A stretch of 64,000 nt of DNA, taken from NCBI RefSeq assembly GCF_964222135.1, contig NZ_CAXQBR010000094.1:119786-183785 (forward strand), in the 5' to 3' direction. The stretch comes from Euzebya sp. Its GTDB lineage: Bacteria; Actinomycetota; Nitriliruptoria; Euzebyales; Euzebyaceae. Shown here one piece after another: positions 55,034-63,469 of this stretch. A model generated the notes under the pieces. The model saw only the letters and a program-made list of their open reading frames with translations, made no database searches and was not told the origin of the DNA. The position numbers were made by a program, and so were the translations under genes. Position 1 is the stretch's first letter. Each line of letters starts with the position of its first letter.

Positions 55034-56983
55034 TCAGCAGGCGGGGGCCGCGTCCAGGGCAGCGGCCGTCGTCGCCGGGATGACGGCCAGGCCGCCGGCG
55101 AGGAGGACGTCGACGTCGTCGGGGCTGCACGCCAGCGCCGACGTCTCCGGCGGCATCGGCTCGGACACGAGCGCGAGGGCGCCCCCGAGGTCGGCGGCCA
55201 GCCCGGCGGCCGGCAGCCCGAAGAGCCAGCCGTCGGCGCGGAAGCCGTCGACCGCGACGAGGACCCGGCCTGACGCCGGGATGCCGATGAGCTCGGTCGC
55301 GATGGCCTGGGCGGTGGCAGCCCGACTCGCCCCCGCGATCCGGCGCGGGTTCGGCACGTCGGCTTCGACGGCCGCCGACAGCGCCGCGGTGCCGCCCAGC
55401 AGGACCGTCTGGTCCGGCGCCACCTCGTCGAGGAAGGCGGCGACGGCGGGGTGCACCGACGCGGTGTCGGTCACGACCGTCGGGATGGCCTCCGCGGCGG
55501 TCCACGCCCCGGAGGAGACGCTGTCGGCCCACGCTGCCGTCGGGTTGTCGGCCGGGCCACCGGCACGCGCGAGCGCCACCTGCGTCGGCGCCGCGCCCCG
55601 CGTCGCGGCCAGCCGCCGCACCTCCTCGGCCACCGCCACCGACGTCTCCACCCGGGACGGACCCGCCAGGCGGACGACCTCGACGCCCTCGGCCTCGAGC
55701 GCGGACACGACCGCGCCCGACACCGCCGCCTCCCCGCCGAGGACGTAGGCGGTGCCACCGGGGTCGAGCACGCGGCCGATCTCGTCCCGGGTGACGTCCG
55801 GGAGGGCGTCGGTGCCGGTGAGCAGCAGCGGACCGCGTCCGGTCAGCGCCGCGCCCACCAGGGAGTCGGCGAACGCGTCGTCGCGGGACAGCACGACGTA
55901 GGCGGCTTCGCGCGGGCCGTCCTCGCCGGCGGCGCAGCCGAAGCGGGCCTCGGAGACCGCCACGGCGTGGGCGACGGGATCGGTGAAGTCGGCGCGCTCG
56001 GTCGTGGTCGGGTCGCCGTCCAGCCCACCGCACACCAGCGGCGCCCCGGTCGGCTGCGGCGCGGACACGGTGGTCCACTCCACGATCACGAAGTCCTCCC
56101 CCTCGGGCCCGGGGTAGGGAGCGCCGGCCTCCACCACCTCCTGCTCGTCGCTGCCGTCGAGCGCGGCGGTGAACACCGTCTCCCCGCGGTGGTAGGCGAT
56201 GCGCGTCCCGTCGGGGGAGAACGACGGCGCCCCTCCCGTGACGGGGATGTCGCCGACGAGCGAGAGCTCGCGGTCGTACAGGCACATGGCGAGGCGGCCG
56301 CTGCCGGCGGCGATGAAGCAGGGGACCACGATTCGGTTGCCGTCCGGCGTCACGTCCACGCCGTCGGACGTCTGGGTCTGGGTCGCGGCGGAGAAGATCG
56401 TCGCGTCACGTCGAGCGCCGGAGGCGGGGTCGAGCCGGACGGCGACGCCCAGGCCGAAGGCGAAGATCTCCCCACCGGCGCTCCACGTCACCTCGACCAG
56501 CTGGTCGTCATCCCCGAAGGCCTGATCGGCGGCGACGTCGATGGCGGTCTGCGCGGCCCCGTCGAGCCCGACGACGGACAGCCGGTGGGGCTGCGCGACG
56601 ACCAGGCGGCTCCCGTCGGGCGACCAGTCGAGGTCGGGGAGGAAGCGCGAGGGCCTCTCGGGACCGGCGAGGGAGGTGACCCGGGTCGGTTCGCCGTCTC
56701 CGAACCGGTAGGTCATCACGTCGTGGCCGTCGCCGTCCTCGGACACCTCCAGGTAGGCGAGCGTCGTGCCATCCGGCGAGACCGCGGCCGCCTCCATCGT
56801 GGTGAACGTGTCCTCGAACACCGTCGTGGCCTCACCACCGCCGGGGGCGGTGGAGAACAGCCGTGCGGGATCGGTCGTGTACATGATCGGGCCGTTGGTC
56901 CCGGGGACGGCGGCGCCGCCGGGCACCGCGAGGGACAGGACGACGACGACGGCGAGCACCACCAGGGCGCGGGATCGGACCAT
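55034..56983 (-). CDS. Secreted beta-propeller protein with three CWB2 repeats
   Basis: The 649-residue exported protein has a signal peptide (ALVVLAVVVVLSLAVPGGAA). A PD40/TolB-like propeller follows (about 30-305: AVSPDGTTLAYLEVSEDGDG, LDWSPDGSRLVVAQPHRLSV, FSPDGTRIAYHRGETVFTAA), then three CWB2 repeats (about 325-649: VVLSRDDAFADSLVGAAL, AYVLGGEAAVS, TVLLGGTAALS). The layout equals the 4277-6280 protein, so they are paralogues attached to the wall with different propellers. The ligand is unknown. TACCCT on this strand (56996-56991) ends seven bases before ATG 56983: leaderless type. Confidence 0.87.
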   Translation of the reverse strand: MVRSRALVVLAVVVVLSLAVPGGAAVPGTNGPIMYTTDPARLFSTAPGGGEATTVFEDTFTTMEAAAVSPDGTTLAYLEVSEDGDGHDVMTYRFGDGEPTRVTSLAGPERPSRFLPDLDWSPDGSRLVVAQPHRLSVVGLDGAAQTAIDVAADQAFGDDDQLVEVTWSAGGEIFAFGLGVAVRLDPASGARRDATIFSAATQTQTSDGVDVTPDGNRIVVPCFIAAGSGRLAMCLYDRELSLVGDIPVTGGAPSFSPDGTRIAYHRGETVFTAALDGSDEQEVVEAGAPYPGPEGEDFVIVEWTTVSAPQPTGAPLVCGGLDGDPTTTERADFTDPVAHAVAVSEARFGCAAGEDGPREAAYVVLSRDDAFADSLVGAALTGRGPLLLTGTDALPDVTRDEIGRVLDPGGTAYVLGGEAAVSGAVVSALEAEGVEVVRLAGPSRVETSVAVAEEVRRLAATRGAAPTQVALARAGGPADNPTAAWADSVSSGAWTAAEAIPTVVTDTASVHPAVAAFLDEVAPDQTVLLGGTAALSAAVEADVPNPRRIAGASRAATAQAIATELIGIPASGRVLVAVDGFRADGWLFGLPAAGLAADLGGALALVSEPMPPETSALACSPDDVDVLLAGGLAVIPATTAAALDAAPAC

Positions 56984-57037
56984 GTGGCTGAGGGTAGGAG
57001 CCCGTCCGCCGGGACAGGAGCCGCGCCGCTCCCGTCG

Positions 57038-58267
57038 TTAGCGCCTCGTTGGCGCGGGCACGGCGTGGACGGCGTGCCGCCGCCGCAGGAGCCGCCGGTT
57101 GGCCTCGGTGACGACGGCCAGGCCGATCAGGGCGGGGAGCGTGAGCACGGCGATGGCCTGCCCCACCGAGAGGGCGGTCCCGGCGAGCCACCCGATCCCG
57201 GCGGGGGCGAGCAGGAACGAGACGCGCATGCCGGCGGTCATCGCGCCGAGCCCGGCCCCGCGCCGTCCCGGGAGTCGCGCGGCGTGGTCGTAGAGCGTCG
57301 GCATGAAGGTCGCGACGCCGAGCCCCACCAGCAGGAACCCCGCGATCGCCGCGACCTCGTGGTCGACGAGGGACGCGATGGCGAAGCCGGTCCCGGCGAG
57401 CCCCAGGCTGACGCGGTGCAGCCCCGTGGCGCCGAGGCGGACCTGCAGGGAGTCGCCACCGAACCGCATGGCGGTCATGCCCACGGTGTAGGTCACGAAC
57501 GCGGCGCTGCCGACCGCGGCGGCGGCGCCCAGGTCGTCGGTCAGCCGGAAGGTGGACCAGTCCCCGCCGGTGACCTCCGCCACGACGGCGAACATCCCCG
57601 CGAGGACGAGCAGCACGACCGGAGCCAGCCGTGCCACCGCAGAGGTCGGTGCGGGCGTCGTCGCCGGCGGCGGGGCGTCGGCGTGCGCGTCCTCGTCGAC
57701 GGCCAGCAGGTTGCGCGCGACGAACACGAGCGCGACCGCCATGACGCCTGCGACGACGGCCATGTGCACGGCGACCGTGAGGTCCGCGGCGTTCGCAGCC
57801 ACCGCACCGAGCCCGCCGGCGAAGGTTCCCAGGCTCCACACGCCGTGCAGCCGGTTCATCACCGGGGTGTGGCGCCGGGCGCTGATCCACGACCCCTGCA
57901 TGTTCATCGAGATGTCGACCAGGACGTCGACGAACATGTAGGTGGACATGCCGATGAGCCAGACCGCCGGGCTCCGGGCGGCGCCGATGACGACCAGGCT
58001 GGCGACCATCACCACCGCGCCGACCCGCAGCACCCGCCGCGTCGAGGTGGCGTGGATGACCCGTCCCGCGAGGAGGCTGCCGACCAGCCCGCTCACCGCG
58101 GCGAGGGTGAGCAGCACGCCGAACTGGGTCACGTCGACGTCGATCCGGTCCCGGAACTGCGGGGCGCGGGCCATGAACGACGCGGTCATCGCACCGTTGA
58201 CGAAGAACTGGCCGGCGGTGGCGGCGAGGGCGAGCCGGTCGCGCGTGCTGAGGGAGGGGGTGGTCAT
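57038..58267 (-). CDS. Major facilitator superfamily transporter
   Basis: The 409-residue protein has twelve predicted helices and MFS landmarks: FFVNGAMTASFMARAPQFRD, LLAGRVIHATSTRRVLRVGA (motif A-like), MNMQGSWISARRHTPVMNRL HG-type loop, and symmetric second-half helices. The sequence is of the FucP/YbjJ-like MFS type, often with sugar or drug substrates; substrate unknown here. A central acidic Pro-rich loop (VDEDAHADAPPPATTPAP) separates the halves. ATG 58267 lies 28 bases after the tRNA-Arg 3' end on the same strand, with no separate promoter visible. Confidence 0.87.
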   Translation of the reverse strand: MTTPSLSTRDRLALAATAGQFFVNGAMTASFMARAPQFRDRIDVDVTQFGVLLTLAAVSGLVGSLLAGRVIHATSTRRVLRVGAVVMVASLVVIGAARSPAVWLIGMSTYMFVDVLVDISMNMQGSWISARRHTPVMNRLHGVWSLGTFAGGLGAVAANAADLTVAVHMAVVAGVMAVALVFVARNLLAVDEDAHADAPPPATTPAPTSAVARLAPVVLLVLAGMFAVVAEVTGGDWSTFRLTDDLGAAAAVGSAAFVTYTVGMTAMRFGGDSLQVRLGATGLHRVSLGLAGTGFAIASLVDHEVAAIAGFLLVGLGVATFMPTLYDHAARLPGRRGAGLGAMTAGMRVSFLLAPAGIGWLAGTALSVGQAIAVLTLPALIGLAVVTEANRRLLRRRHAVHAVPAPTRR

Positions 58268-58295
58268 GGGCGAGGTGCTCAGCATCCGGTCCGCG

Positions 58296-58371
58296 TGGCG
58301 CCCCAGGAAGGATTCGAACCTCCGACACCTGGTTCCGGAAACCAGTGCTCTATCCCCTGAGCTACTGGGGC
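58296..58371 (-). tRNA. tRNA-Arg (anticodon CCG), CCA encoded
   Basis: The minus strand reads GCCCCAG...(acceptor), D arm TAGCTCAGGGGATAGAGCA, anticodon stem CTGGT/ACCAG with loop TTCCGGA (anticodon CCG, decoding CGG), and T arm GGAGGTTCGAATCCTTC. It closes with CTGGGGC, discriminator G and an encoded CCA (58298-58296). All stems pair. TACCAT on this strand (58390-58385) is a good -10 box about 14 bases before the 5' end. Confidence 0.97.
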
Positions 58372-58435
58372 ACGGGGTCCGGTGATGGTAGCGGCTCGGT
58401 TCTGGCGGCACCACCGGGCTGGCAGGCTGGACTCG

Positions 58436-59299
58436 GTGCGGTCACTCCCCGTCGGCGAGGTCGAGATCGCGTTCCTGGACGAGGGTCCGCGGGACGGCCG
58501 TCCCGTCGTGGCCGTCCACGGGTTCCCCGACGGGCCGTGGACCTTCGACCACCTGGCCGCCGCCCTCGTCGACGCCGGCTTCCGGGTCATCCGGCCGTGG
58601 CTGCGCGGCCACGGCCCCAGCACCGCCCCGCCTCGCCGGGTGGCACCCCTCCCCGACCTCGTGGACGACGTCGAGGGACTCGCCACGGCCCTCGACCTCG
58701 ACCGCCCCGCCCTGGTCGGCCACGACTGGGGGGCGGTCATCGGGTGGGTGTCGGCCAGCCGCCCCGACCCGCCCTGGTCGGCCGTCGCCGCCCTCGCGAT
58801 CCCGCCCCTCCCCGTGCAGGCCCGCGCCGCCCTCGACCCGGTCCAGGCGCTCCACCGGTCGGGCTACATGTGGTGGATGCAGGTCCCCGGCGTCGAGCGG
58901 CTCCTCCCGCGCATCGCCGACCGGCTCTACGCGCGCTGGTCACCCGGCTGGGACCCCCCGGAGGGCCACATGGCCCGCGTGCGCGACCTGCTCGCCCACC
59001 CGGCCACCGCCCGAGCCGCGGTCGCCCCCTACCGCTGGATCCTCCCCGCCGTGCTGACCGGCCGGTACCCCGCGGACCGGCGGGCCGTGCCGGCGATCCC
59101 GGTCCGCTACCTCCACGGCGCGGACGACACCTGCTTCCCCGCCAGCGCCGCCGAGCGCGCCCGGCGGGTCCTGCCGACCGGCAGCGTCGAGGTGGTCCAC
59201 GGCGCCGGGCACTTCCTCCACCTGGAGCGGCCCGAGGTCGTCACCCCGATCCTGCTCGACTTCCTCGGCGACAGCCGGAGGTGGACGGCTCAGTCCTGA
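58436..59299 (+). CDS. Alpha/beta hydrolase, epoxide hydrolase/haloalkane dehalogenase type
   Basis: The 287-residue enzyme has the oxyanion segment VVAVHGFPDGPWTFDHLA and a nucleophile elbow ALVGHDWGAVIGWVSA with Asp, not Ser, as nucleophile. The acid loop is RYLHGADDTCFPA and the catalytic His VVHGAGHFLHLERPEVV. The Asp nucleophile points to epoxide or haloalkane hydrolysis. GTG 58436 is chosen because the upstream in-frame codons overlap the divergent tRNA promoter. It overlaps the convergent PaaX gene by ten bases. Confidence 0.87.
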   Translation: MRSLPVGEVEIAFLDEGPRDGRPVVAVHGFPDGPWTFDHLAAALVDAGFRVIRPWLRGHGPSTAPPRRVAPLPDLVDDVEGLATALDLDRPALVGHDWGAVIGWVSASRPDPPWSAVAALAIPPLPVQARAALDPVQALHRSGYMWWMQVPGVERLLPRIADRLYARWSPGWDPPEGHMARVRDLLAHPATARAAVAPYRWILPAVLTGRYPADRRAVPAIPVRYLHGADDTCFPASAAERARRVLPTGSVEVVHGAGHFLHLERPEVVTPILLDFLGDSRRWTAQS

Positions 59300-60132
59300 C
59301 CCAGCGCGGCCAGGCCCTGCGCGAACGGGCTGGCGGACTCCTCGATCCGGCCGGTGGGGGAGGGGGAGGGACCCGCGCCGGCCTGGAGCTCGGCGTAGTG
59401 GGCCCACGTGGGCTCGCGCAACGACTCGTAGGTGCGGGCGAACACCTGCGCCGCGGTGTACCCGGGCCAGTCCGCCGGCAGGACCTCGGCGGGCAGACCC
59501 GGGTCGAGGAAGAGGAACCGGCGCCACCGGTGGACGAGCCGCAGCCGCAGCGCGAAGCGCTCGTCGGGGTCGGTGGGGACGTCGACGTCGGTCCACTCGT
59601 CCAGGAAGTCGCGGTGCGCGTCCCGCAGCGCCTCGAGCGCCCACGCCCCGCCGGCGAAGGCGCGGTCGTCGTCGACCGACGCCCCCTCCACCCACGTCGC
59701 CTCGACACCCGCACGTGCCAGCAGGGCCTTCGCGGTGTCGGGGTGGGGGTGGGGGTGCGCCCACACACCATCCTGCACCCGGCCGTAGCCGATCCACTCG
59801 AGCTCGGCCACGACCTCGGCGTCACGGAGGTCGGGGGCCAGCACCAGCCGCCAGGTCCCGTCCCAGTCGAGCGACCGCAGCCGGTAGATGCGCGCCGCCG
59901 CCTCCTCCAGCCGGTCGACGCCCCGCGCGGTCAACCGGTACGCGGCGTAGCGCCCCTCCCGACGGGGCTCGACCCACCCCTCCACCGCCATGCGGTGCAG
60001 CGCCGTGCGCACGGCCTGGCTGCGGAACCCGAGGGTGGCCATGCAGGCCGTGATCGTCGACAGCCACGCCTCACCGCCGGCGGGCAGGACCACGTCGCCG
60101 AACAACGTGAACAGGGCCGACCGGGCTCGCAC
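59290..60132 (-). CDS. PaaX-family transcriptional repressor
   Basis: The 280-residue protein starts RARSALFTLFGDVVLPAGGE, continues with the winged-helix HTH LGFRSQAVRTALHRMAVEGW plus PRREGRYAAYRLTARGVDRL, and has the PaaX middle and C-terminal domains (TWRLVLAPDLRDAEVVAELE, RWRRFLFLDPGLPAEVLPAD). PaaX proteins sense aryl-CoA esters and repress aromatic degradation genes; only the flavin hydroxylase near 53 kb hints at such a pathway here. I choose GTG 60132 because TACCCT (60145-60140, minus strand) precedes it by seven bases and the family begins at this residue. Confidence 0.9.
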   Translation of the reverse strand: MRARSALFTLFGDVVLPAGGEAWLSTITACMATLGFRSQAVRTALHRMAVEGWVEPRREGRYAAYRLTARGVDRLEEAAARIYRLRSLDWDGTWRLVLAPDLRDAEVVAELEWIGYGRVQDGVWAHPHPHPDTAKALLARAGVEATWVEGASVDDDRAFAGGAWALEALRDAHRDFLDEWTDVDVPTDPDERFALRLRLVHRWRRFLFLDPGLPAEVLPADWPGYTAAQVFARTYESLREPTWAHYAELQAGAGPSPSPTGRIEESASPFAQGLAALGQD

Positions 60133-60207
60133 GTGTGACAGGGTAACGGCGATCTCCGGGTCAGCCGTCACACGACGACGCCTGCGCCGACGGGTACAAC
60201 GGGGGCC

Positions 60208-60750
60208 GTGACCCGCCGCGCCCTGTCCCTGCTCGTGCTGCTCGCGGCCGTGGTGGCCGGCTGCGGCGAGACCCCCGGCGACGTCCTGCCCCCGCCGCGG
60301 GACGGCCGCAGCGGCATCCAGCTGTCCGGCACGCTCGGCGGCCGGCAGGCCGCGGTCAACGACGGGCTGCCGGAGGTCAACTTCGGCGACTGCGACGTCG
60401 CGGAGGGCCCGGACCGCGACCTCTGCGTCATCACCGAGGACATCAGCGGCGAGCTGATCGTCATCGTCTTCGAGAACCCCGCCGCGTTCGTCGCCGGCGA
60501 GCGGCTGGCCATCGACGACGCGTCCTGCGGGGACGCCGACGCCTGCGACGCGGTGACCGACGTCGCGCTCGTGGACGTCAGGGTGGGCGACGGACCCCGC
60601 GTCACGGCGACGGGTGGGAGCGTCACCCTCGAGGTGGTCGAGGACCTCGCGCGCTACCGCGGCGACCTCGACGTGCGCCTGCCCGACGGGGGTCGCCTGA
60701 CCGGGACGTTCGACCTCATCCCGCGACCGGACGAGATCTCCCGCCGCTGA
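60208..60750 (+). CDS. Putative lipoprotein, unknown function
   Basis: The 180-residue protein has a lipoprotein signal (LSLLVLLAAVVAGCGE; lipidated Cys20) and a beta-rich outer domain with four further cysteines (FGDCDVAEG, DLCVITED, ASCGDADACDAV) that could form two disulfides. Strands such as GELIVIVFENPAAFVAGERL and GDLDVRLPDGGRLTGTFDLI suggest a jelly-roll or Ig-like fold. No family recognised. GTG 60208 has an imperfect TACAAC box seven bases upstream. Confidence 0.7.
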   Translation: MTRRALSLLVLLAAVVAGCGETPGDVLPPPRDGRSGIQLSGTLGGRQAAVNDGLPEVNFGDCDVAEGPDRDLCVITEDISGELIVIVFENPAAFVAGERLAIDDASCGDADACDAVTDVALVDVRVGDGPRVTATGGSVTLEVVEDLARYRGDLDVRLPDGGRLTGTFDLIPRPDEISRR

Positions 60751-60791
60751 TCGGGGCCCCGTGGCGTCCTCCCCGCGCGAACGGGGTCGGC

Positions 60792-60925
60792 CTGCACGTC
60801 ATGTGGTGCCCAGCGGGGCGGTAGCTGCATGTTGTCGGGTGCCCAGCGGGCGGTAGCTGCACGTCGTCGGGTGCCCGGTCGAGGCCATCTGCACGTCGTG
60901 TGGGACAGTCCGGGACGACGTGCAG
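60792..60925. repeat. Four tandem 32-33-bp repeats ending in an 11-bp stem hairpin
   Basis: Units start with CTGCACGTC or CTGCATGTT at 60792, 60825, 60857 and 60889; the middle ones share GGGTGCCCAGCGGGCGGTAG. The last unit opens a perfect inverted repeat CTGCACGTCGT (60889-60899)/ACGACGTGCAG (60915-60925). The array lies between the ends of two convergent genes (60750 and 61001). Reading frames through it look accidental. Confidence 0.85.
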
Positions 60926-61000
60926 CCAGGCGAGCCGTCGCACCGGACGACGGGCAGACGGGTGGCATCGTGGGCACTCACCGGCACCCGCAGCGAGGTG

Positions 61001-61378
61001 CTACGAGAACCGACCGAAGGTCTCGGCGTCGACGACGGCCTGGGTGAAGCCCGCGACCGCGACCGGGTCGCCGTCGTGCTGCACGACGACCTCCGTGACC
61101 AGCGTCGCCGGGGTGCAGTCGAGGACGGTGGCGACCAGCTCCACCTCGGCGCCGACCGGCACCGGGGCGCGGTGCTTGAGGGAGATGGAGCGGCCGACCC
61201 CCTCCTCCCCGGGCTCGAGGGCCATCGCCAGCAGCCAGCGCGAGACCTGCTCGACGTGCCGGATCATCGCGGCCGTGCCGTAGACCGGGTGGACGACCTC
61301 CCCGTCGAACGCCGCCTGGTCCGCCGGCGTCACCACCACCCGCATCGCCACCGACGTCCCCGGTGCCACGTGTCGCAT
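61001..61378 (-). CDS. Thioesterase-like hotdog protein (FlK-type)
   Basis: The 125-residue single hotdog-fold protein has MRVVVTPADQAAFDGEVVHP then VYGTAAMIRHVEQVSRWLLA (central helix with possible catalytic His/Glu), HRAPVPVGAEVELVATVLD and GDPVAVAGFTQAVVD. The layout matches the fluoroacetyl-CoA thioesterase-like family, which hydrolyses short acyl-CoA esters. The natural substrate is unknown. ATG 61378 shares a base with the upstream cupin stop (TGATG). Confidence 0.82.
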   Translation of the reverse strand: MRHVAPGTSVAMRVVVTPADQAAFDGEVVHPVYGTAAMIRHVEQVSRWLLAMALEPGEEGVGRSISLKHRAPVPVGAEVELVATVLDCTPATLVTEVVVQHDGDPVAVAGFTQAVVDAETFGRFS

Positions 61379-61848
61379 CAGCGGCTCCCCAGCCGGCGGC
61401 GGAGCCGGTCGACGACGCCCTCGCGGGCCGCGGCGCGGTCGCGATCGGCCACCGCCTCGGGGGTCGGTCCCGCGGGCACCACCGGCACGTCGTCCGGCGG
61501 GCTGGTCACCACCTGCAGGATCAGCGGGTCGGCGGAGGAGTTGCGCAGCCCGTGGGGCACCCCCGCGGGCACCAGGAGGGCCTGCAACGGGTCGAGGGTG
61601 ACCTCTGCGTCGTCGGTCACGACCCAGGCCCTGCCGCCGAGCACCGTGTAGACGGCGTCGGCCGTGGTGAAGGTCCGCGCCTCGAGGACCTGCTGGGGCT
61701 CGAGGCAGATCAGGTCGAGGGCCACCACATCGGTGGCGACCACCCGTCGGCCGGCCGGCAGGTCGAGGTCGAACTGGACGTAGTCGCGCAGGTCGACGGC
61801 GACGGGCTCGTAGTCCGGTGCGCTGACCGGGGTGTGGTGCTGGCTCAC
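61378..61848 (-). CDS. Cupin-domain protein
   Basis: The 156-residue protein is a single cupin: ARTFTTADAVYTVLGGRAWV, then VTDDAEVTLDPLQALLVPAG and VPHGLRNSSADPLILQVVTS. The first metal motif is weak (no HxH) but the second keeps PHGLRN. It could bind a metal loosely or a small ligand. GTG 61848; TACACT on this strand (61864-61859) is ten bases upstream. It is coupled to the thioesterase gene, suggesting a shared small pathway. Confidence 0.78.
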   Translation of the reverse strand: MSQHHTPVSAPDYEPVAVDLRDYVQFDLDLPAGRRVVATDVVALDLICLEPQQVLEARTFTTADAVYTVLGGRAWVVTDDAEVTLDPLQALLVPAGVPHGLRNSSADPLILQVVTSPPDDVPVVPAGPTPEAVADRDRAAAREGVVDRLRRRLGSR

Positions 61849-61932
61849 GGCGTGGCCGAGTGTAGTGCCGCGGCGGTCCGAGCCATCGACACGAGTCGGA
61901 GGCGGTGCCCGGCGCCCGCTAGCCTGCGCGGG

Positions 61933-63396
61933 GTGACCATCTCCATCCAGCACTCTGCAGGCCCGCTGACCGCTGCCGGCACCGACGCGATCGCCGTGCT
62001 GATCCCGGCCGACGCCGAGGCGAGGGACGCGGTCCTCGGCCCGCTGTCCGACGCGCTCGGGACCGACGTCGCCGCCGCGGTCGCGGCAGTCGACGTCACC
62101 GGTGAGGCCAGGGAGGTCGCGCGCATCCCCGTCGCCGCGCCCGAGCGCGGTCGCCTGCTCGTCGTGGTGGGCGCCGGGGCGGATCCGGATGCCGAGGCGC
62201 TCCGCCGCGCCGCCGGCACCGCGGTGCGCAACGCGCCGAAGGGCGCCTCGATCGCGATCGCCGCGGGGGACGGGGCGGACGCCGCCCGCGTCCAGGCCGT
62301 CGCCGAGGGCGCGGGCCTCGGCGCCTACGCCTACACCGAGCACCGCAAGAAGCCGCACGAGGCCCCGGCGGTGACCGGGCTGACCGTGGTCGCCGACGGC
62401 GCTGACGCCGCCGCCGCGGTCGCGCGGGCGGGCGTGGTCGTGGCCGCTGTGGCCGCGGCCCGTGACATGGTCAACACGCCCCCGGCGGACAAGCGGCCGC
62501 CGGCCCTCGCCGAGCGGATGGCCGCGCTGGTCGCCGACGGGGACGTCACGGTCACGACGTTCGACGAGCAGGCCCTCGCCGACGGGGGGTTCGGGGGCAT
62601 CCTCGGCGTCGGACGGGGCTCCAGCGAGCCGCCGCGCCTGGTGGAGATGGTCTACGAGCCCGAGGGCTGGGACACCCACGTCGTCCTGGTCGGCAAGGGC
62701 ATCACGTTCGACTCCGGCGGGCTCAGCCTGAAGCCGTGGAAGTCCATGCTGACGATGAAGTCCGACATGGCCGGCGCCGCCGCCGTGGCTGCCGCCCTCA
62801 GCGCCTGCAAGGCCGTCGGCGTCAAGGCCAAGGTGACCGGTCTGTGCGCGCTCGCGGAGAACATGCCGTCGGGCACCGCGACCCGACCGAGCGACGTGCT
62901 TGTCCACCGGGGCGGGACGACCGTCGAGGTGCTGAACACCGACGCCGAGGGGCGCCTGGTCATGGCCGACGCGCTGGCCTACGGGGCGGAGTCCGAGCCC
63001 GACGTCATGATCGACCTGGCGACGCTGACGGGGGCGCAGGTCGTCGCGCTCGGCGACGACGTGGCCGCGCTGATGGGCACCGACGAGGGGCTGATCAACG
63101 ACCTGCAGTCCGCCGCGAACGCCGCCGGTGAGCAGATCTGGCCGCTCCCGCTCGTCGAGCGGTACGCCGAGACGCTCAAGTCCCCCGTCGCGGACCTGAA
63201 GAACATCGGCAAGGCGGGCCACGCCGGGTCGATCACCGCGGGGCTGTTCCTCCGCCACTTCACCGCCGGCCGGCCCTGGGCGCACCTCGACATCGCCGGT
63301 CCGTCGTTCCGCGAGGACCCCGACGACAGCTACCTGGCGACCGGCGGGACCGGCTTCGGCGTGCGGACCCTGCTGGCCTACCTGGCCGGCCTGTAG
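61933..63396 (+). CDS. pepA: Leucyl aminopeptidase (M17 family)
   Basis: The 487-residue cytosolic enzyme has the M17 active site: VVLVGKGITFDSGGLSLKPW (metal Lys and Asp), MKSDMAGAAAVAAALSACKA (Asp), VLNTDAEGRLVMADALAYG (NTDAEGRL signature with Arg) and GSITAGLFLRHFTAGRPWAH. It releases N-terminal residues from peptides with two metal ions. GTG 61933 has TAGCCT at 61920-61925, seven bases upstream: leaderless type. It is divergent from the cupin gene. Confidence 0.95.
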   Translation: MTISIQHSAGPLTAAGTDAIAVLIPADAEARDAVLGPLSDALGTDVAAAVAAVDVTGEAREVARIPVAAPERGRLLVVVGAGADPDAEALRRAAGTAVRNAPKGASIAIAAGDGADAARVQAVAEGAGLGAYAYTEHRKKPHEAPAVTGLTVVADGADAAAAVARAGVVVAAVAAARDMVNTPPADKRPPALAERMAALVADGDVTVTTFDEQALADGGFGGILGVGRGSSEPPRLVEMVYEPEGWDTHVVLVGKGITFDSGGLSLKPWKSMLTMKSDMAGAAAVAAALSACKAVGVKAKVTGLCALAENMPSGTATRPSDVLVHRGGTTVEVLNTDAEGRLVMADALAYGAESEPDVMIDLATLTGAQVVALGDDVAALMGTDEGLINDLQSAANAAGEQIWPLPLVERYAETLKSPVADLKNIGKAGHAGSITAGLFLRHFTAGRPWAHLDIAGPSFREDPDDSYLATGGTGFGVRTLLAYLAGL

Positions 63397-63398
63397 GG

Positions 63399-63425
63399 TG
63401 CACCAGACCCCGCTGCACCAGACCC
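63399..63425. repeat. Direct repeat TGCACCAGACCC between pepA and the mce-like gene
   Basis: The 12 bases at 63399-63410 recur at 63414-63425, 15 bases apart, in the 73-base gap. It may be a regulator site for the downstream gene or a chance duplication. Confidence 0.35.
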
Positions 63426-63469
63426 GGCGACGGTCCCGCCGCAGTCCGATCGGGTAGGTCTCCTCCGCC

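Noticed and set aside
51743..55273. 1176-codon plus-strand frame across the monooxygenase and TauE/SafE genes
   Set aside because: It runs antisense through two clear genes and through the 51-bp repeats; no recognisable protein.
52058..60925. CRISPR array
   Set aside because: Repeats are tandem without unique spacers of constant length, have only three or four copies, and no cas genes are present.
60799..60987. Small minus-strand frames through the 33-bp repeats
   Set aside because: The repeat units are 32-33 bases, so the frame changes between copies; no SD and no family.
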